DNA of 35,477 bases from an uncultured SAR86 cluster bacterium (GTDB taxonomy: Bacteria > Pseudomonadota > Gammaproteobacteria > Magnimaribacterales > Magnimaribacteraceae), in the NCBI GenBank assembly GCA_902618945.1, contig CACNCK010000016.1, positions 1-35,477 on the forward strand, read 5' to 3'. Numbering within the stretch: position 1 is the stretch's first letter; each line of letters begins with the position of its first letter. A program made the position numbers and the translations under genes. Below, piece by piece: positions 23,987 to 31,818 of the stretch. The notes under the pieces are model-generated. The model was not told the origin of the DNA. It was given only the letters and a program-made list of their open reading frames with translations, and did no database searches.

Positions 23987-24298
23987 ATGTATCGCTTACT
24001 ACTTTTATTATTTTTTTGGTCAAATTTAATTTTTAGCACTGTATTTATCGATGTCAGGACAGTTGCAGAGTTTGAAAACGAATCTATAGTGAATACACAA
24101 AATATTGAATGGCAAAATATTTCAGATATTCAGACATTTATTTCAAAAGATGAGGAAATCTTTCTGTTTTGCAGAAGCGGTAATAGGTCTGGGAAAGCTA
24201 AGAAAATACTTGAAGCAGAAGGCTATACTAGGGTAACAAATATTGGTGGATTCGAGGAAGCTAAAGAATTTATTGGTGCCAAGAGAAATGCTCCTTAA
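23987..24298 (+). CDS. Periplasmic single-domain rhodanese (PspE-like)
   Basis: 103 aa. A signal peptide covers about residues 1-17 (LLLLLFFWSNLIFS). The rhodanese domain follows: FIDVRTVAEFENESI, active loop FCRSGNRSG with catalytic Cys62, and a VTNIGGFEEAKEF end. Small exported rhodaneses transfer sulfur from thiosulfate or persulfide donors. It starts three bases after the nitroreductase stop, so it is in the same operon. Confidence 0.88.
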   Translation: MYRLLLLLFFWSNLIFSTVFIDVRTVAEFENESIVNTQNIEWQNISDIQTFISKDEEIFLFCRSGNRSGKAKKILEAEGYTRVTNIGGFEEAKEFIGAKRNAP

Positions 24299-24334
24299 AT
24301 TGAAGCTAACGAATATAAAGGCTAGAATGATTGT

Positions 24335-24526
24335 ATGGAGTGGTTAAGTCAACATCTTGAACAATGGGCGTTAGTTTGGTTCGGCCTTTTATTTTGGGGT
24401 AGTATTTTTGGAGCTACTCTTCTCTATTTTTTTGAAGCAGGTCTTCTTATTTCTTTAATTGGCTATGGTTTAGGACTTCTGTTTGGTCTCTTAGCAAAAA
24501 ATAAAGGTTGGACATGGATTACTTAG
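24335..24526 (+). CDS. Small two-helix membrane protein
   Basis: 63 aa with two transmembrane helices, about 12-31 (ALVWFGLLFWGSIFGATLLYF) broken into WFGLLFWGSIFGATLLYF, and about 36-53 (GLLISLIGYGLGLLFGLL). It ends KNKGWTWIT. It lies between the rhodanese and desaturase genes and overlaps the latter by 13 bases. Such proteins often accompany membrane desaturases; a structural or accessory role is inference. No family recognised. Confidence 0.65.
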   Translation: MEWLSQHLEQWALVWFGLLFWGSIFGATLLYFFEAGLLISLIGYGLGLLFGLLAKNKGWTWIT

Positions 24527-25437
24527 ACAATGATTCAATGGATTTGTCTATAGAAGCAGAGAGAGAAGTTGCTAGAACGTTCATGGGACGTATTGAATGG
24601 GAGATGATTCTTATAGGGCTTGGACAATTTACAACCTGGATTGTTACCTGGGTGCTTGTGGTAAAAGGAATAATTCCACTCCTTGTCGGATTTGCGATAG
24701 CTCTTTTTACCGCTTGTAATGCCTATCTTCCATCTCATGCTGGCCAGCATGGTCATTTGTCAGGAGGTAGGAAGAATCTTCAATGGTTAGATTTTTGGGT
24801 AGGGCAAATAAGCGTAATACCCTTGGCTCAGTCTCATGATGCACTGAAGGCCACTCATTTAAAACATCATGCTCATACTAACGATCCAGATAATGATCCA
24901 GATTTTTTCCATGGTAATGCTAAAAGCTGGCTCGGAGCGGTTAAAAATGTAAATGTTTCTTTCAACGATGAAGGTCCGGCGATGCAGTGCATAGAAAAAC
25001 ACATGGAAGAGGATCCGAAATTCAAAGCTGCTTTAGAAAAAGGAGGAGCTTGGACTCTGCTTTTTTACTTTGCGCAAATATTTGTCGCTATTCTCTACCC
25101 GATTGAAACATTACTACTATGGTGGATACCAAAAAGAGTAGCAACATCCTACTTAGGCGTTGTGTTCTCCTACTTGCCTCATTCAGGTTTGGATAGTGGG
25201 CGCTATAAAGATACCAGGTTTTGGACTAATAAAATTCCAAGGTTTTTAAATCATTCAATGCAAATACACTCAATGCACCACATGTATCCGAGAATTTGTC
25301 ACTATGATGAAGCCAAAGCTATACAGGCTTTGAAGCCTTATATGATTGAAAGGGGTATACCGGGAGCTGAACATATCCCTGATAGATTGAGATGGAATCC
25401 TGTAACTTATATTAAAGAGGTTTACTATGGACGCTAA
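24514..25437 (+). CDS. Membrane fatty-acid desaturase/hydroxylase (di-iron, CrtR-like)
   Basis: 307 aa. The three His clusters of membrane di-iron desaturases are present: PSHAGQHGHLSGG, THLKHHAHTNDPDNDPD and HSMQIHSMHHMYP. Hydrophobic helices flank them (IPLLVGFAIALFTACNAYL; LLFYFAQIFVAILYPIETLL). The HHAHTND-x-DPD pattern is common in beta-carotene hydroxylase/CrtR-type and related marine desaturases, so lipid, carotenoid or sterol-like substrates are all possible. ATG 24514 is preferred over TTG 24508 because AAAGG sits seven bases upstream of it. It overlaps its neighbours on both sides (13 and 11 bases), indicating one operon. Confidence 0.85.
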   Translation: MDYLDNDSMDLSIEAEREVARTFMGRIEWEMILIGLGQFTTWIVTWVLVVKGIIPLLVGFAIALFTACNAYLPSHAGQHGHLSGGRKNLQWLDFWVGQISVIPLAQSHDALKATHLKHHAHTNDPDNDPDFFHGNAKSWLGAVKNVNVSFNDEGPAMQCIEKHMEEDPKFKAALEKGGAWTLLFYFAQIFVAILYPIETLLLWWIPKRVATSYLGVVFSYLPHSGLDSGRYKDTRFWTNKIPRFLNHSMQIHSMHHMYPRICHYDEAKAIQALKPYMIERGIPGAEHIPDRLRWNPVTYIKEVYYGR

Positions 25438-25792
25438 AGAGAAAATTAAAGAAGGTGTACAGTTATATTTTGATTCTATGTATGAGTCAGATCCCCAAAA
25501 AGTAAGGCAAGCCTTTCATCCAAATGCGATGATCACGGGCTATTTAGAAACAGGTCTTGCAGAAATGACTGTAGATCAATTTGCGGAATTTGTAGAAAGC
25601 CAAAATCCATCACCAAAGGAAAAGGGTGATGAAATTCTTCTCGAAATAGTTTCTTGTGATATTGCAGGCTCAACAGCATCTGTCTCAGTAAGAGATGGCT
25701 ATATTGGTCATGTCTTTTTAGACACGCTTTCTTTCCTAGAAAAAGATGGCGAATGGAGGATTTATAATAAATTGTTCCATGTAGAGTCATAA
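25427..25792 (+). CDS. NTF2-like protein (putative lumazine-binding type)
   Basis: 121 aa SnoaL/NTF2-like cone fold: an N-terminal helix (KEKIKEGVQLYFDSMYESD), then AFHPNAMITGYLETG, EMTVDQFAEFVES, SVRDGYIGHVFLDTLSFLEK and GEWRIYNKLFHVE at the end. Proteins of this type bind or convert small hydrophobic ligands. It overlaps the desaturase gene by 11 bases and precedes the TauD-like gene by three, so it may handle a substrate or product of these enzymes. No specific ligand can be named. Confidence 0.8.
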   Translation: MDAKEKIKEGVQLYFDSMYESDPQKVRQAFHPNAMITGYLETGLAEMTVDQFAEFVESQNPSPKEKGDEILLEIVSCDIAGSTASVSVRDGYIGHVFLDTLSFLEKDGEWRIYNKLFHVES

Positions 25793-25795
25793 ATA

Positions 25796-26668
25796 GTGAG
25801 CATGATAGTTAGACAGATTTCAGCAGCACTCGGTGCTGAAATTACAGAAGTCGATTTAGCAAAAGTGTCCGATGATCAAGTGGAGGAGATTAAGTCTCTT
25901 TTGACTGAACACAAGGTAATTTTTTTTCCTGGTCAAAAACTGAGTCAAGATGAGCATGTCGAATACGGTGCTAAGTTTGGTGAACTTGAAGGACACCCAA
26001 ATCTAAAAAATAAGACAGTGACTCATCCAAAGATTTTTGAGCTTGCTGCTAGTTCTGGTGGAATAGCTGATGAGTGGCATACGGATATAACTTTTCAAGA
26101 CTCTCCAGCTATTATGTCGGTACTCCATATGGTTAAGTGTCCCGAGCTGGGTGGAGACACTATGTGGAGTAATTTAAATGCGGCCTACGAAGCTCTATCT
26201 GACCCAATAAAAGATTTGTGTGAAGGAATAACTGCCCTTCACGATGCAAGACCTCATGGAAAACCTGAAAAAACAGCTATTCATCCCGTTGTGAGGTTGC
26301 ATCCCATTTCAGGTAAGAAAGTTTTATATGTAAATGAGCATTTCACTAGAAGAATTGTAGAAATGAATATAGAGGAGAGCGATATGTTGCTTTCTTATTT
26401 GACAAAGTGGGTGACAAGACCTCAGTTCACTGTTCGTTATCAATGGACGCCGGGTACTATTGCTATGTGGGATAACAGAAGCACTCAACATTATGTAGTA
26501 AATGATTTTGTGGGTGAGAGGATTATTCAAAGGGTAACCATAATGGGAGACGAAGTATTAGGATCTTCTAATCCTAGATGGAAGCCTGCTTTAAGAGAGG
26601 GTTTCTCAGCTATAACAACTCACGATAAGCAATTAATTAATCACCTCAAGAGTAAAGGGACCTTATAG
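25796..26668 (+). CDS. TauD/TfdA-family Fe(II)/2-oxoglutarate dioxygenase
   Basis: 290 aa. The facial triad is visible: H95 and D97 in EWHTDITF, and H232 in NRSTQHYVVND. The 2-oxoglutarate-binding Arg is in ERIIQRVTIMGD. N-terminal LGAEITEVDL and C-terminal GTIAMWDNR are typical. Members oxidise taurine, 2,4-D and many other acids; substrate cannot be assigned. The start is GTG 25796 (MSMIVRQIS, usual for the family) or ATG 25802; neither has a strong ribosome site. It ends a six-gene run from 23306. Confidence 0.9.
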   Translation: MSMIVRQISAALGAEITEVDLAKVSDDQVEEIKSLLTEHKVIFFPGQKLSQDEHVEYGAKFGELEGHPNLKNKTVTHPKIFELAASSGGIADEWHTDITFQDSPAIMSVLHMVKCPELGGDTMWSNLNAAYEALSDPIKDLCEGITALHDARPHGKPEKTAIHPVVRLHPISGKKVLYVNEHFTRRIVEMNIEESDMLLSYLTKWVTRPQFTVRYQWTPGTIAMWDNRSTQHYVVNDFVGERIIQRVTIMGDEVLGSSNPRWKPALREGFSAITTHDKQLINHLKSKGTL

Positions 26669-26700
26669 TTTCATAAAATAAAGTTATTTCATCAGGAGAT

Positions 26701-26724
26701 ACGGCTACGGCCACGGCTGGGGCC
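26701..26724 (+). repeat. GC-rich hexamer repeat in the TauD-channel intergenic region
   Basis: ACGGCT, ACGGCC, ACGGCT and GGGGCC follow directly in an otherwise AT-rich stretch. Two frames are open across it but have no start codon: one reads TATATAGANVFYIAEGIYLL, another RRYGYGHGWGQ. It may be a remnant of a gene end or a local duplication. Confidence 0.5.
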
Positions 26725-26774
26725 AATGTTTTCTATATAGCGGAAGGAATTTATCTGCTTTGTGAAAATGGTGG

Positions 26775-26817
26775 TTGCTAGTAGATTAAATTTGTCAACT
26801 ATAATGCAAAAAAGGAG
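26775..26817 (+). promoter_or_regulatory. Promoter and ribosome site of the ion-channel gene
   Basis: TTGCTA (26775-26780) and a perfect TATAAT (26800-26805) are 19 bases apart, slightly long. A strong AAAGGAG (26811-26817) follows. Six bases separate it from ATG 26824 and only three from the GTG at 26821, so the ATG is the better start. Confidence 0.5.
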
Positions 26818-26823
26818 ATAGTG

Positions 26824-27555
26824 ATGAATGGTTTTGTAGATTTTTTTCTAAAGATCAGAAACAGTAAGTTTTTTAATTCTCTCGTTATATCTGTGATTCT
26901 AGCATCGGCATTATATGCGGGTGTATCATCTTATGACATTCCCTCTAACTATATCTATCTTCTTGAGGTTTTTGACTACGCTATCACGATATTTTTCACT
27001 ATAGAAATCGTCATTCGAATGATTGCTGAGAGATCTCTAATTAAGTTTTTTAAAGATGGCTGGAATGTATTTGATTTCATCATAGTCACCATAAGCCTAA
27101 TCCCTGTTGGGGGAGCTGAAAGTGTTTTTGTTGCTCGTCTATTAAGGATAATAAGAATCTTAAGAATAGTTACAGTAGTACCTGCTTTCAGACACATCAT
27201 AGAGGCTCTTATTAAAACTATACCTAGAGTCGGTTTTATCGCGCTTTTAATGTTTATCTTTATTTATATATGGGGCGCAATTGGCACTTTAATTTTTGGT
27301 GAAATCGAACCAGATCGTTGGGGCAATATTGGTGTTGCAATGCTCACACTCATGCAAGTTGCGACCTATGACGACTGGGGAGCCATAATGAGTGACGTAA
27401 TAGTAATTTATCCCTTGTCATGGGTATATTTTGTTAGCTTCATCATTATCAATGCCGTTGTTCTATTAAACATGGTCATAGGAGTTATTGTTGATGTGAT
27501 GACCATCGAATCTAAGGACAACTTTCTTCCGGATGATCCAGAAGATATAAATTAA
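26824..27555 (+). CDS. Voltage-gated-type cation channel (single 6-TM domain, BacNav/BacCav-like)
   Basis: 243 aa. Six membrane segments fit S1-S6. S4 is ARLLRIIRILRIVTVVPAF (about 102-120), with Arg at every third position, the voltage-sensor pattern. The pore loop LTLMQVATYDDWGAIMSDVI carries the filter T181-Y-D183-D184-W185. BacNav filters usually read TLESW; the engineered calcium-selective CavAb reads TLDDW, so the two Asp here point to calcium or divalent permeability. S6 is VSFIIINAVVLLNMVIGVIV. The C-terminal tail is short (about 20 residues) and acidic, without a long coiled coil. It has its own promoter and a four-base convergent overlap with the hydrolase gene. Channel family firm; selectivity inferred. 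Confidence 0.9.
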   Translation: MNGFVDFFLKIRNSKFFNSLVISVILASALYAGVSSYDIPSNYIYLLEVFDYAITIFFTIEIVIRMIAERSLIKFFKDGWNVFDFIIVTISLIPVGGAESVFVARLLRIIRILRIVTVVPAFRHIIEALIKTIPRVGFIALLMFIFIYIWGAIGTLIFGEIEPDRWGNIGVAMLTLMQVATYDDWGAIMSDVIVIYPLSWVYFVSFIIINAVVLLNMVIGVIVDVMTIESKDNFLPDDPEDIN

Positions 27556-28598
27556 TTTTTTACAAAGTTCGCAATCGATAGTGCGGTTTCGTCACTAATT
27601 TCCGGGCAGCCAAGAAATATATCTGTTGCATGAACTGAACCCATCACCTGTCTGCACTGCGCATCCACATCAGCTTCCCTCAGTAAACGATAAAAGTTCA
27701 CACCTTCGTCTCTGAGTGGATCCATCTCATTGACCAAAATATAAGTTTTGGGAAGACCTTTTACATCGTCCTCAGTTGCGAAACTGGGCCAAGCTAGTGG
27801 ATCTTTATTTTTATAAGCTTCTATCCCATAAATAATGGCGCCGTGAGAGTATTCATGCTCGCTATGAAGCGAGAGTAAAATACCTTCATTCTCTTCTGAG
27901 GAGGGATTTTCCGGTAAGGGCCATTGTCCTGCTATGTAGGGACATAAAGCATATAGACCTTTAATCAATTCAATATCACCGTCTTGTTTGAGTTTCAAAC
28001 TTGTGGCTATGGTTAAATTTCCTCCTCCGCTTTCACCGGCAACAATGATTCTGGTGTTGTCTATATTGAGCTCTTTTGAATTAGCATGAACCCATTTAAG
28101 ACCTGATACACAATCATTTAATCCAGCAGGATAGGGCTCAACTTCAGGAGCCGATGATGCCCACATGGCATTTCTAAAATCTACCATCGCTACTGCAACG
28201 CCTTGCCTAGCAATACATCTTCCCCAAGCAGAATATAATTCATCAAAACACGAGCTGACCATCATACCTCCCCCATGGATGTAATAAACACAGGGTAATT
28301 CTTCTTCTGTATCTGGTCGAATATATTGGACTTTGATCGTATTGCCATCTGGATCTGAAATAAATTCTTTTGTCGATGTTATTAAACCTGTATGCGGAAC
28401 AACTTCTTTGTAATGTGAAGCATTATTAACCATTTCTAAAATGGCTCGACCTTGTTTTGCTTGCTCACTTTCCTGATCAGCCATTATTCCTTCACGAGTT
28501 GATGCTGGGCTTGATGTAACAGAGCCGAGTTCGACTTCTCCAAAAAGTGCACGTATTCTTTTATCTATTTTTAAATTATTTTTAATTTTGTTTTCCAT
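27552..28598 (-). CDS. Alpha/beta hydrolase, hormone-sensitive-lipase (family IV) type
   Basis: 348 aa. Oxyanion motif YYIHGGGMMVSS (about 126-137), nucleophile elbow VAGESGGGNL (Ser near 191), Asp in NEMDPLRDEG and His in GSVHATDIF make a complete catalytic set. The GESGG form is frequent in HSL-type esterases with an N-terminal cap (about 1-100). It hydrolyses carboxyl esters; substrate unknown. An AGAGGA ribosome site precedes ATG 28598. It is 14 bases downstream of the enoyl-CoA hydratase-like gene on the same strand and overlaps the convergent channel gene by four bases. Confidence 0.87.
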   Translation of the reverse strand: MENKIKNNLKIDKRIRALFGEVELGSVTSSPASTREGIMADQESEQAKQGRAILEMVNNASHYKEVVPHTGLITSTKEFISDPDGNTIKVQYIRPDTEEELPCVYYIHGGGMMVSSCFDELYSAWGRCIARQGVAVAMVDFRNAMWASSAPEVEPYPAGLNDCVSGLKWVHANSKELNIDNTRIIVAGESGGGNLTIATSLKLKQDGDIELIKGLYALCPYIAGQWPLPENPSSEENEGILLSLHSEHEYSHGAIIYGIEAYKNKDPLAWPSFATEDDVKGLPKTYILVNEMDPLRDEGVNFYRLLREADVDAQCRQVMGSVHATDIFLGCPEISDETALSIANFVKN

Positions 28599-28612
28599 CG
28601 TTGCTTCCTCTT

Positions 28613-29434
28613 TTATCTACCTTTAAATACAGGCTCTTTTTTTTCTACAAAAGCTTTAGTGGCATTTCTATGGTCTTCAGTTTGACCACAATGTATGTGA
28701 TGCGTTGCCTCTAAATCAAGACAATCATCTACTTCTCCATGCATTGCTCTATTCAAATTTTCTTTCATGTATCGATACGCCACTGAGGGGCCAGAAGCTA
28801 ATCGATTGGCAATTTCCATAGTTTTTTCCATTAGCGCATCAGGCTCACAAACCCAGTTTGTCAATCCTAGTTTAAGAGCTTCTTCTGCTGTGATTCGATC
28901 AGATAGGTAATAAAGCTCTCTTGCTTTAGCCGACCCTAAGAGTTGAGTCATGAAGTAGGAACCTCCATAGTCACCAGAAAATCCAACTTTAGCAAATGCA
29001 GTAGTCATAATTGCTGAACTAGACATGAGTCGTAAATCACATGCTAAAGCATAGGAGAGCCCTGCTCCTGCTGCAGCTCCAGGAAGTGCAGCTATTGTTG
29101 GTTTTGGCATTTTAAATAACTTACCAGATGTTGCTCTTTGGTGAACTCTCTGCTTATGTATAGCTGAGTCAATCGTGTTGTCACCGACTGTTCCATCTCC
29201 TGAAGATGCCATGCCTTTTACATCTCCGCCAGCACAGAAACCTTTTCCAGCTCCAGTTAGAACAACACATCTTATTTCTTTATCCAATTCGACTTCAGCC
29301 AGTACTTCTTGCATCGCTTGGTTCATCTCTCCAGACATAGCATTTCTGGCTTCCGGTCTATTCATTGTCAATAATGCAACACCATTGGATTTTTCAAAAA
29401 TTAGGTGATCAGTTCCTGTATCAATTTTTTCCAT
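28613..29434 (-). CDS. Enoyl-CoA hydratase/isomerase (crotonase) family protein
   Basis: 273 aa crotonase. MNRPEARNAMSGEM start, first oxyanion motif GFCAGGDVKGM (about 66-76), second oxyanion motif GAAAGAGLSYALACDLRL (about 118-135). At the usual second catalytic position, the stretch KVGFSGDYGGSYFMTQLLG has Asp instead of the Pro or Glu of classical hydratases. An Asp here is shared with some isomerases and dehalogenase-type members, so the reaction may be isomerisation or other CoA-thioester chemistry. A GGGGAG ribosome site precedes the ATG. It leads a two-gene minus-strand operon with the HSL-type hydrolase and is divergent from the SGNH gene. Confidence 0.87.
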   Translation of the reverse strand: MEKIDTGTDHLIFEKSNGVALLTMNRPEARNAMSGEMNQAMQEVLAEVELDKEIRCVVLTGAGKGFCAGGDVKGMASSGDGTVGDNTIDSAIHKQRVHQRATSGKLFKMPKPTIAALPGAAAGAGLSYALACDLRLMSSSAIMTTAFAKVGFSGDYGGSYFMTQLLGSAKARELYYLSDRITAEEALKLGLTNWVCEPDALMEKTMEIANRLASGPSVAYRYMKENLNRAMHGEVDDCLDLEATHHIHCGQTEDHRNATKAFVEKKEPVFKGR

Positions 29435-29469
29435 AGTTTTTCTCCCCTTAACTATATCTTTGCTATTCT

Positions 29470-30291
29470 ATGTGCAAGATGCAAGCGAAAATTTATCATT
29501 TAGGCTTACTTTTTTGCACTATTTTTCTCATCTCACATGAGAAATTATTTGCCGAAGAGAAACCACTATTGACCAGTCCATTAGTTGATAATCCAAAGTC
29601 TGTAGTTTTCATTGGAAATAGTTTTTTCTACTATAACAATGGTGTCCATAAGCCCACTCTTGGCATGGTTAAAGCTAATTCAGAACTGGGTAAAGGACAT
29701 CGTTTTAGAAATATTACAATCAATAGTTCTTCTTTAGAATGGCATGATGTTGAATCATATGTCACTAATGAAAAGATAGGTTCTTTTTCGATCACTTCAA
29801 AAAATAAATATAAAAAGTATGAGCCAGAAAATTATGATTTAGCAATTATGATGGATTGTAGTCAATGTCCAGTTCATCCAGATAGAAAAGATTTATTTAA
29901 TTTTTATGTAGACCAACATAGCAAAACACTCCGCGAGTATGATGTAGAGCCTTCTCTTTTGATGACATGGGCCTATAAAGATAAGCCGGATATGTTAGAA
30001 GGACTTGCTTCAGCCTATATCGCAGCAGGAAATAAAAACAATATAGCTGTTTTTCCCGTGGGTCTTGCATTTGAGCTTTCTCAAAAAGAAAATCCTTCAA
30101 TAGAACTTTTTACACCAGATAAGAGACATCCGAGTAAGGCAGGTACATATTTGATGGCAGCAGTGATTTATTCCTCCATATATAATGTATCACCAGTCAA
30201 TAATTCTTATGATTACGGAATTGGAATTGAGAATCAAAGAAAGTTACAAGAAACTGCGTGGAGAACCCTTTTAAGGTATCAAGGAAAATAA
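29470..30291 (+). CDS. Secreted SGNH/GDSL-like hydrolase
   Basis: 273 aa. Signal peptide about 1-28 (LGLLFCTIFLISHEKLFAEE). SGNH blocks are visible: SVVFIGNSFFYYNNGVH (nucleophile Ser near 50) and TPDKRHPSKAGTYLMAAVIY, the Asp-x-x-His block V. The family includes esterases, acyl- and sulfo-ester hydrolases. Start is ATG 29470, with an alternative ATG at 29479; neither has a ribosome site. alkaline phosphatase follows after a single base, so this is the first gene of a six-gene plus-strand run. Confidence 0.8.
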   Translation: MCKMQAKIYHLGLLFCTIFLISHEKLFAEEKPLLTSPLVDNPKSVVFIGNSFFYYNNGVHKPTLGMVKANSELGKGHRFRNITINSSSLEWHDVESYVTNEKIGSFSITSKNKYKKYEPENYDLAIMMDCSQCPVHPDRKDLFNFYVDQHSKTLREYDVEPSLLMTWAYKDKPDMLEGLASAYIAAGNKNNIAVFPVGLAFELSQKENPSIELFTPDKRHPSKAGTYLMAAVIYSSIYNVSPVNNSYDYGIGIENQRKLQETAWRTLLRYQGK

Positions 30292-30292
30292 T

Positions 30293-31603
30293 ATGATTTT
30301 AAAGAATAGGTACTTTTTAGTAATAGTTGCTTTATTGATAGGTTCTTTTACTGGTTTCAAATTAACGGAAACTTTTGCTATCAAATATATTATGGAAAAC
30401 CTTCCAATTGACACTGCAACGCTCGATGAGAAAGACGTGTACGTGACCGAAATTGAAGATGGTATATTTGCCTCTCCAAAAGAATTATCTTACGTAGACA
30501 ATAAAGCAAAAAATATCATTTTGCTTATTGCAGACGGCATGAGTCTGAGTCAAATAACAGCATACCGTATGATGAAAGGTAGTCTTAATGAGCGCATTTC
30601 AATGGATAAATTTCCATATTCCGGAATTGTTTTAACCCATTCCTATAATGCAGCCGTCACTGACTCTGCATCTTCTGCTACTGCCTATAGCACAGGGTTC
30701 AAAACAAATAATGGTGCACTTGGATTAGATCAAGACCTCAATGAACTTGAAAATTTAACTGAAACAATCGATAAATTCGGATTTGTGAGCTCCTTAATCA
30801 GCACTTCCGAGGTTACCCATGCTACACCAGCTGCATTTGCTGCTCATGTAGATTTAAGGAGTAAGACAGATATTATCAGCTCACAAATGATTGATTCTAG
30901 AGTCGCAACTATTCTGGGTGGGGGGCGTTATTTCTTTACACCAGAAGAACAGGGCGGAAAAAGGGAGGATGGACGAAATCTTTTAGATGAGATTAAGGAA
31001 TCTCATATTGTGCTGACTGAAAAAAATCAATTATCCGAAATTTCTAGTTCTCTTGATAAGCAAGTATTAGGACTTTTTGCTGATGAGCATTTAAGGGATG
31101 AAGATAAAAAGGATAATCACGATCTTGAACCCTCTTTAGCAGAAATGCTTCAGTACTCAGTAACACGCTCTGACTTATTAATGAATCAAGGATGTGAGGG
31201 TTTTTTCATCATGGCAGAAGGATCTCAAGTAGATTGGGCAGGCCATGTCAATGATTTCGATTATCTCATAAGGGAAATGGAAGATTTTGATGAAGCAGTA
31301 GACTTAGCCTTAGAAATTGCAAAGGAAAGACAAGATACTTTAGTTTTAGTCACTTCAGATCATGAGGTAGGTGGTCTATTGATAGAACCTGCTAATCCAA
31401 TAGATAATTCATTAGATGATGTTAAGTTTTCTTTTAATACTGCTGTAGGAACTGGAACTCATACTGGTGTTCCGGTTCCAGTGTATGCTTACGGACCAGG
31501 CTCAGTAAACTTCACAGGAACGCTTGATAACACTGATATATATTATGCCATGTTAGCTGCTCTGGACTTGGATGATAAAAAGGGAAGCTGTTTAGGGAGG
31601 TAG
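30293..31603 (+). CDS. Alkaline phosphatase (PhoA family)
   Basis: 436 aa, membrane-anchored or exported through its N-terminal hydrophobic segment (FLVIVALLIGSFTGF, about 8-22). The PhoA active site is complete: IILLIADGMS (metal Asp near 81), nucleophile Ser125 in VTDSASSATAYSTG, THATPAAFAAH.D.R (phosphate-binding Arg region), MAEGSQVDWAGH (Glu, Asp, His), TSDHEVGG (Asp, His) and GTHTGVPVPVYAYGP (His). It releases phosphate from monoesters in the periplasm and needs zinc and magnesium. Family-wide length agrees (about 450). It lies one base after the SGNH gene and four bases before a small membrane-protein gene. I saw no clear Pho box. Confidence 0.94.
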   Translation: MILKNRYFLVIVALLIGSFTGFKLTETFAIKYIMENLPIDTATLDEKDVYVTEIEDGIFASPKELSYVDNKAKNIILLIADGMSLSQITAYRMMKGSLNERISMDKFPYSGIVLTHSYNAAVTDSASSATAYSTGFKTNNGALGLDQDLNELENLTETIDKFGFVSSLISTSEVTHATPAAFAAHVDLRSKTDIISSQMIDSRVATILGGGRYFFTPEEQGGKREDGRNLLDEIKESHIVLTEKNQLSEISSSLDKQVLGLFADEHLRDEDKKDNHDLEPSLAEMLQYSVTRSDLLMNQGCEGFFIMAEGSQVDWAGHVNDFDYLIREMEDFDEAVDLALEIAKERQDTLVLVTSDHEVGGLLIEPANPIDNSLDDVKFSFNTAVGTGTHTGVPVPVYAYGPGSVNFTGTLDNTDIYYAMLAALDLDDKKGSCLGR

Positions 31604-31607
31604 GAAA

Positions 31608-31802
31608 TTGTATTCTGTAATTTTATATTCTGTATTTCTCTTATTTTGGGTTGCCATTATTTATGATTTTGCAAAGAGACCGAAGGATAGAGATGATGAT
31701 AAATATATGGATCTTTCTCCACTTAGGCAATTAGCGAGAACATTCTGGGTGGGCTGGATTGGAATAGTTTTATTATATACACTCATTGTAAGTTTGAATT
31801 AG
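31608..31802 (+). CDS. Small two-helix membrane protein (TTG start)
   Basis: 64 aa. Helix 1 is YSVILYSVFLLFWVAIIYDF (about 2-21), then a charged loop (AKRPKDRDDDKYMDLSP), and helix 2 is FWVGWIGIVLLYTLIVSL (about 46-63). TTG 31608 is supported by GGGAGG and AGGA stretches just upstream. It is embedded between phoA and the GNAT gene with gaps of 4 and 16 bases. No family recognised. Confidence 0.65.
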   Translation: MYSVILYSVFLLFWVAIIYDFAKRPKDRDDDKYMDLSPLRQLARTFWVGWIGIVLLYTLIVSLN

Positions 31803-31818
31803 ATATGGGGAGAAGAGA

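Noticed and set aside
26701-26724. CRISPR or tandem-repeat array
   Set aside because: Only three hexamers without spacers; no CRISPR-type array is present anywhere in the window.
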